Assembly: GCF_013394085.1 (NCBI RefSeq)
Contig: NZ_CP040910.1
Span: 1,337,418 to 1,401,417 of the forward strand
From: Limosilactobacillus fermentum
GTDB lineage: Bacteria; Bacillota; Bacilli; Lactobacillales; Lactobacillaceae
DNA length: 64,000 nt
Direction of reading: 5' to 3'
Both the position numbers and the translations under genes were made by a program. Numbering within the stretch: the first letter of the stretch is position 1; the number at the start of each line of letters is the position of its first letter. This document shows positions 32,792 to 41,392 of the stretch, piece by piece. The notes under the pieces are model-generated. The model had not been told where the DNA came from and ran no database searches. It saw only the letters and a program-made list of their open reading frames with translations.

Positions 32792-32857
32792 TGGTATTAG
32801 AGCCTTCTTTAGGGTAAGATTGTTCTTATAGTGATTTTTGAAAGGGAACTTTAACAA

Positions 32858-33769
32858 ATGAAGAAAAAACGCTTTTTGGTCGCCGGGGGCCTAACGATGG
32901 CCCTCACCCTCCTTAGTGGTTGTGTCCGCACCACCAAGAGTGGGAAGCCATACGGAATGGTTTACGACTACCTAGCCAAGCCAATGCAACACCTGATGGA
33001 ATGGTTTGCCGGCCTCTTTGGCAACTCCTACGGTTGGGCCATCGTCGCCCTCGTGGTGGTGGTCCGCTTGATCCTCTTGCCGCTGATGATGAGCCAAATG
33101 AAAAAGTCCACCATGATGCAAGAGCGCATGGCGATGCTACAACCACAGATGCGGGCACTCCAGGAACGGCAAAAGCGGGCGAAGACCCCCGAAGAACAGG
33201 CGGCCGCTAGCCAGGCCATGATGTCGTTTTACAAGGACAACAACGTCTCCTTAACCGGTGGGATCGGCTGCTTGCCCCTCTTAATTCAGCTGCCGGTCTT
33301 TTCGGCCCTCTACTTTGCCATCCGCTACTCCCCAGACCTGGCCCAAGCTTCCTTTTTTGGCCTCCAGCTCGGGCAACGGAGCGCCCTGTTAGCCATCATG
33401 GCCTTCGTCGCCTACCTAATTCAGGGCTGGCTATCGATGCTAGGCGTGCCCGAGGACCAAAAAAAGCAGATGCGCATGGCCCTGATGATGAGCCCGATCA
33501 TGATCCTCTTCATCTCTTGGCAAGCATCGGCCGGGTTAGGCCTGTACTTTTTCATCGGTGGGGTGTTTGCGATCCTGCAAACCTGGTTGGTTAACATCTA
33601 CCGGCCACGGATCCGCAAGCAAATCCACGAAGAAATGAAGAAGAACCCACCAAAGCCGGTTGAGCCACTCGTTACCACCCCGGCTAGTGCGGCCCCGGCC
33701 AAGGGTGCCACCAGCGCCCCGCGACCAAGGAAAAACCGCAACGCCGGCAAGCAACACCACCACAAATAA
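32858..33769 (+). CDS. yidC: Membrane protein insertase YidC (lipoprotein form)
   Basis: A 303-aa YidC/Oxa1 insertase. A signal peptide ends in the lipobox LSGC (Cys22), so the mature protein is a lipoprotein as in other Gram-positives. The core (residues about 55-255) shows five hydrophobic segments with YGWAIVALVVVVRLILLPL, GCLPLLIQLPVFSALY and a C-terminal VNIYRPR. The lysine-rich tail (about 265-303) suits ribosome binding, as in YidC2 types. It follows acyP by 66 bases, a common lactobacillus order. Confidence 0.96.
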   Translation: MKKKRFLVAGGLTMALTLLSGCVRTTKSGKPYGMVYDYLAKPMQHLMEWFAGLFGNSYGWAIVALVVVVRLILLPLMMSQMKKSTMMQERMAMLQPQMRALQERQKRAKTPEEQAAASQAMMSFYKDNNVSLTGGIGCLPLLIQLPVFSALYFAIRYSPDLAQASFFGLQLGQRSALLAIMAFVAYLIQGWLSMLGVPEDQKKQMRMALMMSPIMILFISWQASAGLGLYFFIGGVFAILQTWLVNIYRPRIRKQIHEEMKKNPPKPVEPLVTTPASAAPAKGATSAPRPRKNRNAGKQHHHK

Positions 33770-33773
33770 CAAC

Positions 33774-33834
33774 GGTAAGTAAAAATAGCTGGAGATCAAA
33801 GCGACGATCTTCAGCTATTTCTTTATTACTTACC
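33774..33834. terminator. Long hairpin after yidC
   Basis: A near-continuous inverted repeat: GGTAAGTAA and AAATAGCTG pair with CAGCTATTT and TTACTTACC, with GATC/GATC inside. There is no T-run after the stem, so it may be a processing or stability hairpin; termination is likely but not certain. Confidence 0.65.
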
Positions 33835-33884
33835 CGTGTATTAAGTTTAGTCGTTGTCACACCCAACTTTGAAAGGAGCTTTTC

Positions 33885-34295
33885 ATGATTTACCCCATCA
33901 ACCACGATCAACAAGTCCTCCAGCAACCCGCCCGGCCGGCGACAAGCGCCGACCGCCAATTAGCCGAAGCCTTGGTCGCCACCCTCACCGCCCACCAAGA
34001 CCACTGCATTGGCATGGCGGCCAACATGATCGGCTTTCCAGTCTCCATCATCGCCGTTAGCCTCGGCCCCGTTAACGTGGCGATGCTCAACCCGCGGCTG
34101 GTTAAAAAAGCGCACCCCTACCAAACCAAAGAAGGGTGCCTATCGTTAACCGGTACCCGGTCGACCACCCGCTTTGAACGAATCACGGTCGCCTACCAGG
34201 ACCTGACGGGAGCACAACAAGAACTCGAACTAACCGGGCTGGCCGCCCAAGCCGTCCAACACGAGTGCGATCACCTACGGGGGATCCTGATCTAA
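33885..34295 (+). CDS. def: Peptide deformylase-like protein
   Basis: A 136-aa short deformylase-family protein. The metal site is intact: the EGCLS motif (EGCLSLTGTR) and HExxH as QHECDHLRGILI. The first motif reads CIGMAANMIG rather than GxGxAAxQ, so the glutamine that stabilises the transition state is a methionine. It also lacks the usual C-terminal length of the housekeeping enzyme. It is likely a secondary, type III-like deformylase or a protein with changed activity. AAAGGAG lies 7 bases before the ATG. Confidence 0.85.
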   Translation: MIYPINHDQQVLQQPARPATSADRQLAEALVATLTAHQDHCIGMAANMIGFPVSIIAVSLGPVNVAMLNPRLVKKAHPYQTKEGCLSLTGTRSTTRFERITVAYQDLTGAQQELELTGLAAQAVQHECDHLRGILI

Positions 34296-34305
34296 CCCCG
34301 CCTCC

Positions 34306-34335
34306 TTGACCACCGCCGTTACTTCTTGCTAGAAT
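34306..34335 (+). promoter_or_regulatory. Promoter of the MATE exporter gene
   Basis: TTGACC and TAGAAT with an 18-base spacer. The transcript would start near 34342, giving a leader of about 110 bases with GACTTGC/GCAGTC pairing around 34396-34432. Confidence 0.5.
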
Positions 34336-34451
34336 CACAGCTGAAACAAATATGGAACGTTGGGGTCGCCGGGTCCCACACAAATTTCACTAACGACTTG
34401 CTTACAGGCGCCCACTTGGGGGAGGCAGTCTTTAAAGGAGTTAGAATCGCT

Positions 34452-35768
34452 ATGACCAACACCCCCAACATCATCAAGGAAAGTAATCACTACATCACCC
34501 GTAACATTGCGGCCTCACTGGGGCTTTCAATCTACGTAATCATCGATACCCTCTTCATCTCAATTGCCGCCGGGCCGCTGGGACTGACCGTCTTAAACCT
34601 GGCCCTCCCCCTCTTTTCGGCCTTTAACGCAACTGGGCTCTTATTGGGGGTTGGTGGGGCGGCCTACTACTCGTTAAACAAGCTCACCCACCCCGAGCGG
34701 GTCGAGCACTTGTTTAGCCAGCTAATTATCTTCGTGGCTGGACTGGGGATCCTGGTGACCATCCTAATCAACCTCTTTGCCACCCCACTTTTGCACCTAC
34801 TAGGAGCCAACGCCGCCACCTTACCAATGGGGCTAACCTACGTGCGGATCATTAGCCTGGCGGCCCCCTTTTACATGGCCAACTACATTGTGGTCAACTT
34901 CGTCAGAAACGACGGCAACCCTAACCTGACGATGATCGCAACTTTAACCGAAACCACCGGGGTGATCCTCGTCGATTGGTTGTTCATCTTTGGCCTCGGT
35001 CTGCATATGGAAGGGGCGGCCCTCGCCGTCCTCTTTTCACCGGTCTGCAGCCTGACGGTACTGTCTTTTCACCGCCGTTTCAAGGGCCGCCAGCTCCACT
35101 GGTACTGGACTTGGCCGCGCCTGAAAAGCGTCGCCACCGCCGCCCGGCTTGGGGTTGCCGCGGCCTCTAACGAACTGGCTAACGGGGTTTCGATCTACGT
35201 CTTCAACCTCGTCTTGTTGCACCTGGCTGGTAACTACGCCGTGGCGGCCTACGGGGTGATTTCCAACATCGCGATTGTGACGATTGCGATTGCCAACGGG
35301 GTTGCCCTCGGGGCCCAGCCACTAATCTCACGCGAAGTCGGCGACCACCGCTTCACCGCCGGCAAGCAGATCCTAAACCACGCCTTTAAGATCACCATTA
35401 GCCTGGCCCTCTTATTAACCCTGATTTTAGTCCTGTTTAAGGGGCCGATCATCGGAATCTTCAACGCCGAGCACCAGGCCCAACTGGTTAAGTACGCCAC
35501 GGTGGGGTTACCAATCTACTTCACCTCGGCCGTCTTCACCGCCATCAACCTGATGGCAATCATCTTCTTGACCGCCATCGGGTCCTCGCGGTTTGCCTTC
35601 GTCCTTTCCTTTTTACGGGGCTACTTGATCCTCATCCCAATGATCATTGGCCTTGGGGCCATCCTCGGCATTACCGGGGTGTGGGCGGCCGTGCCGATAA
35701 CCGAATTCTTAGTGACCATGCTCGCCCTGCTTTTGATCAGGGCCCGCTTAAAAGAATGGGGACACTAA
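34452..35768 (+). CDS. MATE family efflux transporter
   Basis: A 438-aa protein of about 12 transmembrane segments, matching the multidrug and toxin extrusion family (two repeated six-helix halves, with GLTVLNLALPLFSAFNATGLLLGVGGAAYYS in the first). Members exchange cations or drugs for Na+ or H+. The open frame extends upstream to 34326, but I start at the ATG at 34452 (MTNTPNIIKESNHYITRNIA), 11 bases after AAGGAG. Upstream residues have no family match and would cover the promoter. The substrate is unknown. It follows def by about 155 bases and ends at a strong terminator. Confidence 0.92.
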   Translation: MTNTPNIIKESNHYITRNIAASLGLSIYVIIDTLFISIAAGPLGLTVLNLALPLFSAFNATGLLLGVGGAAYYSLNKLTHPERVEHLFSQLIIFVAGLGILVTILINLFATPLLHLLGANAATLPMGLTYVRIISLAAPFYMANYIVVNFVRNDGNPNLTMIATLTETTGVILVDWLFIFGLGLHMEGAALAVLFSPVCSLTVLSFHRRFKGRQLHWYWTWPRLKSVATAARLGVAAASNELANGVSIYVFNLVLLHLAGNYAVAAYGVISNIAIVTIAIANGVALGAQPLISREVGDHRFTAGKQILNHAFKITISLALLLTLILVLFKGPIIGIFNAEHQAQLVKYATVGLPIYFTSAVFTAINLMAIIFLTAIGSSRFAFVLSFLRGYLILIPMIIGLGAILGITGVWAAVPITEFLVTMLALLLIRARLKEWGH

Positions 35769-35815
35769 AATAAGAGCCTGGGAGAAAACCGTGTTTTCTC
35801 CCAGGCTCTTATTTT
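35767..35815. terminator. Bidirectional terminator after the MATE gene
   Basis: A perfect 23-bp stem (35767-35789 with 35793-35815; ends AAAATAAGAGCC and GGCTCTTATTTT) with a 3-base loop. It overlaps the MATE stop codon. Confidence 0.95.
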
Positions 35816-35838
35816 ATGCTCGAATGTTAGACCAACAC

Positions 35839-35943
35839 GTGGCAACTAACCGCCGGTTGGCTGCCTAAGCAAGCCGAAGAACGGTGCGTGCTACACCATC
35901 CTCCCCCTCTTCCGGCCGGCCCGCCGGAAGGGTTATTTACCAC
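35839..35943 (-). repeat. Structured 3'-UTR repeat element, copy C (ArlS-like gene)
   Basis: Copy C. The ends GTGGCAACTAACC and GGTTATTTACCAC pair at 11 of 13 positions. Bases 35862-35890 match copy A exactly over 29 nt. The inner 3' half differs and contains its own TTCCGGC/GCCGGAA hairpin. Its 3' edge overlaps the last four codons of the histidine kinase gene: the Ser-Gly-Lys-stop codons lie within the repeat end. The order terminator, element, minus-strand stop is the same as for A and B. Confidence 0.75.
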
Positions 35944-37438
35944 TTTCCTTGTTTTTGGCTTCTTTTTCGTCACCTGGTTCCACGATCGGCAGGGTAATCC
36001 GGAACAGCGAACCGGACCCCAGCTGGCTTTCCACCGTCACCGTTCCGTGGTAACCCTCCACCAGGCGTTTGGCGATCGCCAACCCGAGTCCGTTACCACC
36101 CTTCTTACGGCTCCTGGCCTTATCAACCCGGTAGAAGCGGTCAAAGACCCGGTGAAGATCCTCTTGAGAAATTCCTTCCCCAAAGTCTTGCACCCCAATC
36201 TCAACGGCCCGCAGGTTCCGGGAGAGCGACAGGTGGATTTCCTTGCGCTCGTTGGAGTACTTAACGGCGTTATCACAGAGGATGATCAGAATTTGCTCGA
36301 GGTGATCCCGGTAAACCGGCACCAAGACGTCCTCATCTAGGTCATCATCCAGGCTGAAGTGAAAGTCCGGGTGAATCATCCGGAAGTTATCGTAGACCTG
36401 ATTAACTAGCTTTTTGACCGGCGTGGTGGCGTTTCTAAAGTTAACTTCAACCTGGCCCGCCCGGGTCAAATCAAGCATTTCTTTAATCAGGGTGTTCATC
36501 CGGTTCGTTTCGGCTAGGGCCGCTTGAATCGATTCTTCCAGTTGCTTGGGGTCATCCTTACCCCACCGCTCTAGCAGCTGCATGTGCCCCTGAATGATGG
36601 CCACCGGGGTCCGCAATTCGTGGGAAACGTCGCCCACGAACTGGGACTGTTGATCAATGTAGCGCTGGGTGCGGTCGATCATTTCGTTGAACATCCAGGC
36701 CAATTCACCTAATTCATCGTTCCGACTGGTGACCGGCACCCGGCGATTCTTGGTTGGGTCATCAGACAAGACCTCCACCGTTTCCTGGATGTCATTTAGC
36801 GGTCGTAAGAGGAAGTAGGATAAGAAGTAGCCCATCAGGCCCGAAAAGATCACCACTAAGCTGAGGGCCAAAATTGAGATCAGTTGTAGGCGCCGGTAGT
36901 GCTGGAAGTAATTATCCAGGTTGTTTTCCACCTGCAGGTAGCCGATCACTTGGTGGGTCTTGGAACTGCGGATCGGTACCCGCCCGATCAGGTACTGGTG
37001 CTTTTTGCCACTCACCGTTTTAATGGTCTGCTCACTGACCTTTTGAAAGCCCTGATTTTCCTCCCCGGTGGCAAAGAGATCCTTACCACTACGGTTATAA
37101 ACCGTCACGGTCAGGTGGCCATCCGACAGGCCCTGGACAACCGGGCGGCGGTATACCTTTCCACTTCCCGCCTCCTTGGGGGTTAGGGCGTTGTCCTTGA
37201 GGGTTTGGTCAACTTTACTTGCGGTGAGCTCGCTCTCAGACGCCTGGCCTAGCTTTTGGCTAATGGCCATTAACGATTGGGTTAGCGTCTGGCGTTCTTG
37301 GCCGAGCAAGTCCTGGGTGAATGAAGAGAACAAAACCATCACCACCGCCAGCGAGATGATTAACGACCCCAACGCCGTTCCCAGGGCCCACTTTAATTTG
37401 AGGGAGACGAAGCGGTTCCCCCGCTTTCGTTCGTCCAT
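35933..37438 (-). CDS. arlS: Sensor histidine kinase, ArlS-like
   Basis: A 501-aa HAMP sensor kinase. It has TM1 at residues about 15-40, an extracytoplasmic sensor region, TM2 at about 187-210, a HAMP linker, then the kinase: H-box DVSHELRTPVAIIQGHMQLLERW, N-box ILCDNAVKYS, and G-boxes DFGEGIS and GGNGLGLAIAKRLVEG. The order and spacing resemble S. aureus/lactobacillus ArlS. I use the ATG at 37438 with AGGTGG upstream; the gap to the regulator's stop is 13 bases. The stop codon is inside repeat element C. The signal it senses is not known. Confidence 0.92.
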   Translation of the reverse strand: MDERKRGNRFVSLKLKWALGTALGSLIISLAVVMVLFSSFTQDLLGQERQTLTQSLMAISQKLGQASESELTASKVDQTLKDNALTPKEAGSGKVYRRPVVQGLSDGHLTVTVYNRSGKDLFATGEENQGFQKVSEQTIKTVSGKKHQYLIGRVPIRSSKTHQVIGYLQVENNLDNYFQHYRRLQLISILALSLVVIFSGLMGYFLSYFLLRPLNDIQETVEVLSDDPTKNRRVPVTSRNDELGELAWMFNEMIDRTQRYIDQQSQFVGDVSHELRTPVAIIQGHMQLLERWGKDDPKQLEESIQAALAETNRMNTLIKEMLDLTRAGQVEVNFRNATTPVKKLVNQVYDNFRMIHPDFHFSLDDDLDEDVLVPVYRDHLEQILIILCDNAVKYSNERKEIHLSLSRNLRAVEIGVQDFGEGISQEDLHRVFDRFYRVDKARSRKKGGNGLGLAIAKRLVEGYHGTVTVESQLGSGSLFRITLPIVEPGDEKEAKNKESGK

Positions 37439-37451
37439 TGCCACCACCTAC

Positions 37452-38138
37452 CTAGGAGCGGATAACGTAACCGGTCCCACGAACGGTTTGGATGTAGCTC
37501 TTTTCACCCGGCCGGTCAATCTTGTTGCGCAGGTAACGAATGTAGACATCGACCACGTTGGTTTCCACCTTGGAATCGTACCCCCACACCTTGGATAAGA
37601 GTTCCTTACGAGACATGACCACGTTAATGTTTTCCATCAGGATCAAGAGCAGTTCGTATTCACGCTTGGTCAGGTTGATCACCTCGTCGCCGCGCCGAAC
37701 CACCCGGTTTTCCTTTTCAATCGTTAGGTCTTTGTAGGTCACCGTCGTTTGGTGAACGCTGTTGGCGTCGCCTTCAATTGAAATCCGCCGTAACAGTGCC
37801 CGCACCCGAGCCAACAATTCTTCAATGGCAAAGGGCTTAACGATGTAATCATCGGCCCCGTGGTCCAGGCCAGAGACCCGGTCAATGACCGAATCCCGGG
37901 CGGTCATGATGATAATTGGGGTGTCCTTGACTTCCCGCACCCGGCGCGCCACTTCCAGTCCGTTTAATTCCGGTAACATCAGATCCAATAAGATGACGTC
38001 AAAATCCTGGTTTAAAGCCGCATCTAACCCCTGGCGGCCGTCCAGTTCAACATCCGTTTCGTAACCATCATGCTTCAGTTCTAGTTCAACGAAGCGTGCC
38101 AGGTTTTCTTCATCTTCAATAATTAAAATCCGACTCAT
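37452..38138 (-). CDS. arlR: Response regulator, ArlR-like (OmpR family)
   Basis: A 228-aa regulator with an N-terminal receiver domain (acidic pocket EDEE at 8-11, phosphoacceptor Asp52 in ILLDLMLPE, conserved Lys in VKPFAIEELLARV) and a C-terminal winged helix (about 130-226, LTKREYELLLILMENINVVMSRKELL and VDVYIRYLRNKID). It is the partner of the adjacent kinase. In S. aureus and lactobacilli, ArlRS affects autolysis, adhesion and cell-wall genes; the target set here is an inference. ATG at 38138 has AAGGAG upstream. Confidence 0.95.
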   Translation of the reverse strand: MSRILIIEDEENLARFVELELKHDGYETDVELDGRQGLDAALNQDFDVILLDLMLPELNGLEVARRVREVKDTPIIIMTARDSVIDRVSGLDHGADDYIVKPFAIEELLARVRALLRRISIEGDANSVHQTTVTYKDLTIEKENRVVRRGDEVINLTKREYELLLILMENINVVMSRKELLSKVWGYDSKVETNVVDVYIRYLRNKIDRPGEKSYIQTVRGTGYVIRS

Positions 38139-38245
38139 ATCTTTTTCTCCTTACAATCGCACACTATCCTAATTTAACTATCGCCTATTTTATCATAGAA
38201 CTCTCATTAACCCTAGTAAGGATTAATGCAGGATTCCCCTCCCAT

Positions 38246-38291
38246 AAAAAAAGGGCTTCCCCAGGTCCGGCGCCTAAGGGGAAGCCTTTTT
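38246..38291. terminator. Terminator of rpmF (bidirectional)
   Basis: AAAAAGGGCTTCCCC pairs with GGGGAAGCCTTTTT with a 15-base loop. On the minus strand it ends the yceD-rpmF transcript just after the rpmF stop. Confidence 0.88.
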
Positions 38292-38294
38292 GAT

Positions 38295-38480
38295 TTAGTT
38301 GTTTTCAACAACTTGCTTGCCATCGTAGTAACCACAACTTGGGCAAACCATGTGGGACTTACGAAGCTCGCCGCATTGTGGGCAAGGTGCTAAGCCCGGA
38401 ACGGTTAACTTGATGTGTCCCCGACGGTTACGCTTACGGGTCTTTGATGTCTTCCGTGCTGGTACAGCCATGTATGACAC
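38295..38480 (-). CDS. rpmF: 50S ribosomal protein L32
   Basis: A 61-aa L32 with N-terminal basic [20 protein letters not shown] and a zinc ribbon ([22 protein letters not shown], all four cysteines). The family core starts [10 protein letters not shown], so the ATG at codon 4 may be the true start: AAGGAGG lies 9 bases before that site. I keep the longer frame, since both are possible. It is downstream of yceD, the usual Firmicute pair. Confidence 0.96.
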   Translation of the reverse strand: MSYMAVPARKTSKTRKRNRRGHIKLTVPGLAPCPQCGELRKSHMVCPSCGYYDGKQVVENN

Positions 38481-38522
38481 CTCCTTAAAAATTTTTATCC
38501 ACTAGTGGTTTCTAACCGTTCG

Positions 38523-39074
38523 CTAATCACGGCTATCCTGATCAGGAAATAAGTTCTTTAACTTAGCGAAACGTGGATCAACTTGATTAGTCTGCTCCTC
38601 ATCAAGGGTTGCCTCATCGACCATTGACCACCCCTTCCCCTCTGGCAAGCGCTCGGCGGCTTCTTCAGCCGGCGTCAACACCCGCAGCGGGACCTGCTCA
38701 ATGATGTTTTCCATCACGATTTCATCTAGATCGATGACGCCGGAAGGACCAAGGGTCAAGACTAGTTGATCTTCTTCTTCGTAGCGCCCGCGGTGACTAT
38801 CATCCGGCAGGTAGGTTTCAGTGATCGTAAAGTTTAGTGGCAACTCTACGGGAGCAAGGGATCGGCTTGAGGGCACCGTCAGCACCAGCTCAACGCGGGT
38901 ACTAAGGGTGGCATTCCCCTTGTCATAGCTTAAATAACCATCGACCGTGACTGGCGTGGCCGCCAGAACGGTTTCAGGAAACCGATCGGTCAGTGATGCG
39001 TTCAGATCCAAAGTACTATTAATGTGCAATGGCTCATCTTGGTAACGATGTAAGTCAGATAATGCCCACTTCAT
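38523..39074 (-). CDS. yceD: YceD family protein (DUF177)
   Basis: A 183-aa DUF177 member, KWALSDLHRYQDEPLHINST at the start and a central RVELVLTVPSSRSLAPVELPL where family members have cysteines. DUF177 proteins are conserved in bacteria and plants, next to rpmF, and are linked to 23S rRNA accumulation. The C-terminus is acidic. AGGAGG lies before the ATG. It forms a unit with rpmF. Confidence 0.93.
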   Translation of the reverse strand: MKWALSDLHRYQDEPLHINSTLDLNASLTDRFPETVLAATPVTVDGYLSYDKGNATLSTRVELVLTVPSSRSLAPVELPLNFTITETYLPDDSHRGRYEEEDQLVLTLGPSGVIDLDEIVMENIIEQVPLRVLTPAEEAAERLPEGKGWSMVDEATLDEEQTNQVDPRFAKLKNLFPDQDSRD

Positions 39075-39159
39075 GGTACTAACCTCCTAATGCAACGTGC
39101 CTAATTATACCCGGGTCCCCGGGCCTTGTCAACGGTTTTCCCTTGACACCACACGGCTT

Positions 39160-40287
39160 TTACACCAGGCGAATTGGCCCCCGGGTTAAATCCTGCTCTG
39201 GGGTGCCAAAGAACTGATAGAGCTTGCCCGCCCGGTAGTCAAGGGCCAATTCGGCGTTTTTCATCCGCTGGTTTACCTTGGTGATTAACGGGTAGGACAG
39301 CTCCTTTTTGACCTGGTGCAAGTAGGCCTGGCCAGCGGCCGTGAAACCTAACACCCGGTGGTAGGGGTGGTAGTTGGCCATGTCCTGGTCGGATAAGTTC
39401 AGCGTCAAGTAAAAGGCTACCCGCATCAGCCGGCCGTACGTGTAGCGCTTGGTCTTGACCGCCTTTAGAAAGGAGGTGAAGTCCCGGTGGCGTTCCGCGG
39501 CCTCCTTGAGCCGGTTCTCTAAGCCTTCTTTGACCTGGTAAGTTTGTTCAAGTAGGGACGCCGGCGTTTGAATCAAGTGGTTGGCTAAGAGCGGGTAGAG
39601 TTGCTCCCAGTTGGGAATCGTCGTTAGCTTGGCCAGGGCGCTAGCCGTTTGGGCGGGTACCGTTTCCGTAACGTCTTGGTGCCCTTTAACCGCCTGGCGG
39701 ATCGCACCAGCCGATGAGATCGCCCCGGTCAACTGCTGATCGGCGTAATGGTTATCAACGCGCTGGATCGGCTGCAAGTGAAAGCCAAAGTCCCCGGCGG
39801 CCTTAGCCCGGTGGTAGGCAAAGGCCAAGATATCGTTGGGATCGGTTAGGGCATGGCCAGTCACCGCTTCCAGTTGCTGATTAAACTGGGTGGCGTAGGT
39901 ATTGTTGAACTGGTGGAAGGCGGCCTGGTTAAAGTCTTGCTCGGCTTTTACCATCGCCGCAAAGTCCCAGTCCGGGTGCTCGGCACCAAACACCACGTCG
40001 GCAACTTGTAAATCATTTAGTAACGATAAGGCCCCCATGGCAAAGCGGTGGGCCGGCTGAACGGCGTCGGCAACCGGTAGCTCCACCACTAGGTCGACCC
40101 CGTTTTGTAAGGCGGCCAGTGTCCGGGACCACTTATCTAAAATGGTCGGCTCCCCGCGCTGGGTGAAGTTCCCCGACATGACGGCCACCACCACGTCCGC
40201 CCCAGTCAGGCGCTTGGCCTGGGCTAGGTGGTAACGGTGTCCGTTATGAAACGGGTTATACTCAACAACAAGTCCCACGGCCTTCAT
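39160..40287 (-). CDS. tmcAL: tRNA(Met) cytidine acetate ligase TmcAL
   Basis: A 375-aa nucleotidyltransferase-fold enzyme that attaches acetate to C34 of elongator tRNA(Met). The HxGH-type site is in EYNPFHNGHRYHL; VAVMSGNFTQRGEP, DLVVELPV and FGAEHPDWDF follow the family, with ISSAGAIRQAVKGHQ near residue 185. This family was formerly called YlbM and seen only as a conserved hypothetical. The start overlaps the yqeM stop by 4 bases (ATGA), continuing the yqe cluster. Confidence 0.95.
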   Translation of the reverse strand: MKAVGLVVEYNPFHNGHRYHLAQAKRLTGADVVVAVMSGNFTQRGEPTILDKWSRTLAALQNGVDLVVELPVADAVQPAHRFAMGALSLLNDLQVADVVFGAEHPDWDFAAMVKAEQDFNQAAFHQFNNTYATQFNQQLEAVTGHALTDPNDILAFAYHRAKAAGDFGFHLQPIQRVDNHYADQQLTGAISSAGAIRQAVKGHQDVTETVPAQTASALAKLTTIPNWEQLYPLLANHLIQTPASLLEQTYQVKEGLENRLKEAAERHRDFTSFLKAVKTKRYTYGRLMRVAFYLTLNLSDQDMANYHPYHRVLGFTAAGQAYLHQVKKELSYPLITKVNQRMKNAELALDYRAGKLYQFFGTPEQDLTRGPIRLV

Positions 40288-41036
40288 TTAATGGTCCCCC
40301 CCTTTTGGCAGACGAAAAACCACCGCGTCGTGTCATCCTTAACCTCGTGGCGGCCAAAGTCGGCGCTGACTTGGACCTGGTCGAAGCCAGCCACCTTTAG
40401 GGCCGTCAGGTAGTCGGCCAGCGGGTAGGTCCGTTCAAAGTGGGTTTCACTCAGGCGCCGGTAGCTGCCGTCGCCCTGTTGAATGAAGAAGGTCAAGTCG
40501 TGAATGACGCCGTGAGCCACCTCTTCGTCGGCAAAGCTTTGCCACATGAAGGCCCGGGTGTGATCCTCGTCTTGGTAATTAAAGGAGTAACCCGGGTAAA
40601 CCTGATCGGTTTGGTAGGGGGTAATCACGTCAAACAAGAACTTTCCGCCCGGTGCCAAGTGCTGGCCGGCCTGCGTCAGGGCCGCGTTCACCTGCGCTAG
40701 GTCATTTAAGTAGCACAGGGAGTCGGCAAAGCAAGTAATGGTCTGAAACTGGCCCAAGCCGGTTAGGTCCAACATGTCGGCCTCCACCAGGGCCAGGTCA
40801 ACCTGAGCACTTTGGGCGTGCTGGTCGGCCAATGACAGCATCTCCACACTCAAATCGGCATCGGTGACGGAAAAACCCTGCTTGGCCAGGCGAACGGCCA
40901 GGCGACCGGCGCCCCCCGCTAGGTCTAACAAGGTCCCCGGCGCTTGCACCTCTCGCATCACAAACGACTGCCAATCAGCGTAGAGCTGGTCGTCAAATAG
41001 TTCGTCATATAGTTGGGCGAAGGTCTGGTAAATCAT
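40284..41036 (-). CDS. yqeM: SAM-dependent methyltransferase, YqeM-like
   Basis: A 250-aa class I methyltransferase. The SAM motif LLDLAGGAGRLAVRLAKQGFSVTDADLS lies near residue 37, with MLDLTGLGQFQTITCFADSLCYL and GGKFLFDVITPY further on. The substrate is unknown: the family is always in the yqeG-yqeM cluster, which suggests an RNA or ribosome-related target, but this is an inference. It overlaps rsfS and tmcAL by 4 bases each. Confidence 0.92.
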   Translation of the reverse strand: MIYQTFAQLYDELFDDQLYADWQSFVMREVQAPGTLLDLAGGAGRLAVRLAKQGFSVTDADLSVEMLSLADQHAQSAQVDLALVEADMLDLTGLGQFQTITCFADSLCYLNDLAQVNAALTQAGQHLAPGGKFLFDVITPYQTDQVYPGYSFNYQDEDHTRAFMWQSFADEEVAHGVIHDLTFFIQQGDGSYRRLSETHFERTYPLADYLTALKVAGFDQVQVSADFGRHEVKDDTTRWFFVCQKGGTIK

Positions 41037-41392
41037 TCGGCTTCAACCCAGGCACTCAGGTTCACCAGTGGCGCTTCGGCCCACAGCTTTTCCAAGTTGT
41101 AAAATTCGCGGGTTTCTTCGCGGAAGATGTGAACGACCACGTCCCCCAGGTCGACCAGGATCCACTGGGCCGCTTCCTTCCCTTCGACGGAGCCGATTTC
41201 AACGTGTTGCTCGTGGGCCTTTTCGACAATGGCGTTGGCGATTGCCTGCACTTGACGATTGGAGCTCCCGGTCATGATCACGAAGTAGTCGGCCATCAGG
41301 CTGATTTGGTCCACCTTTAGGGCGACGATGTCTTCGGCCCGCCGACCGTCCGCGGCCTTAACGACCATTTCTAATAACTCTTTGCTTTGCAT
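41033..41392 (-). CDS. rsfS: Ribosomal silencing factor RsfS
   Basis: A 119-aa RsfS/YqeL protein that binds L14 on the 50S subunit and blocks joining with 30S when nutrients run low. The family core is clear: ELLEMVVKAADGRRAEDIVALKVDQISLMADYFVIMTGSSNRQVQAIA, then EGKEAAQWILVDLGDVVVHIFREETREFYNLEKLW. It follows yqeK without a gap and overlaps yqeM by 4 bases. Confidence 0.97.
   Translation of the reverse strand: MQSKELLEMVVKAADGRRAEDIVALKVDQISLMADYFVIMTGSSNRQVQAIANAIVEKAHEQHVEIGSVEGKEAAQWILVDLGDVVVHIFREETREFYNLEKLWAEAPLVNLSAWVEAE

Noticed and set aside
34326-34451. An N-terminal extension of the MATE exporter
   Set aside because: The extra 42 residues match no family region and would start within the promoter; a ribosome site supports the later ATG.
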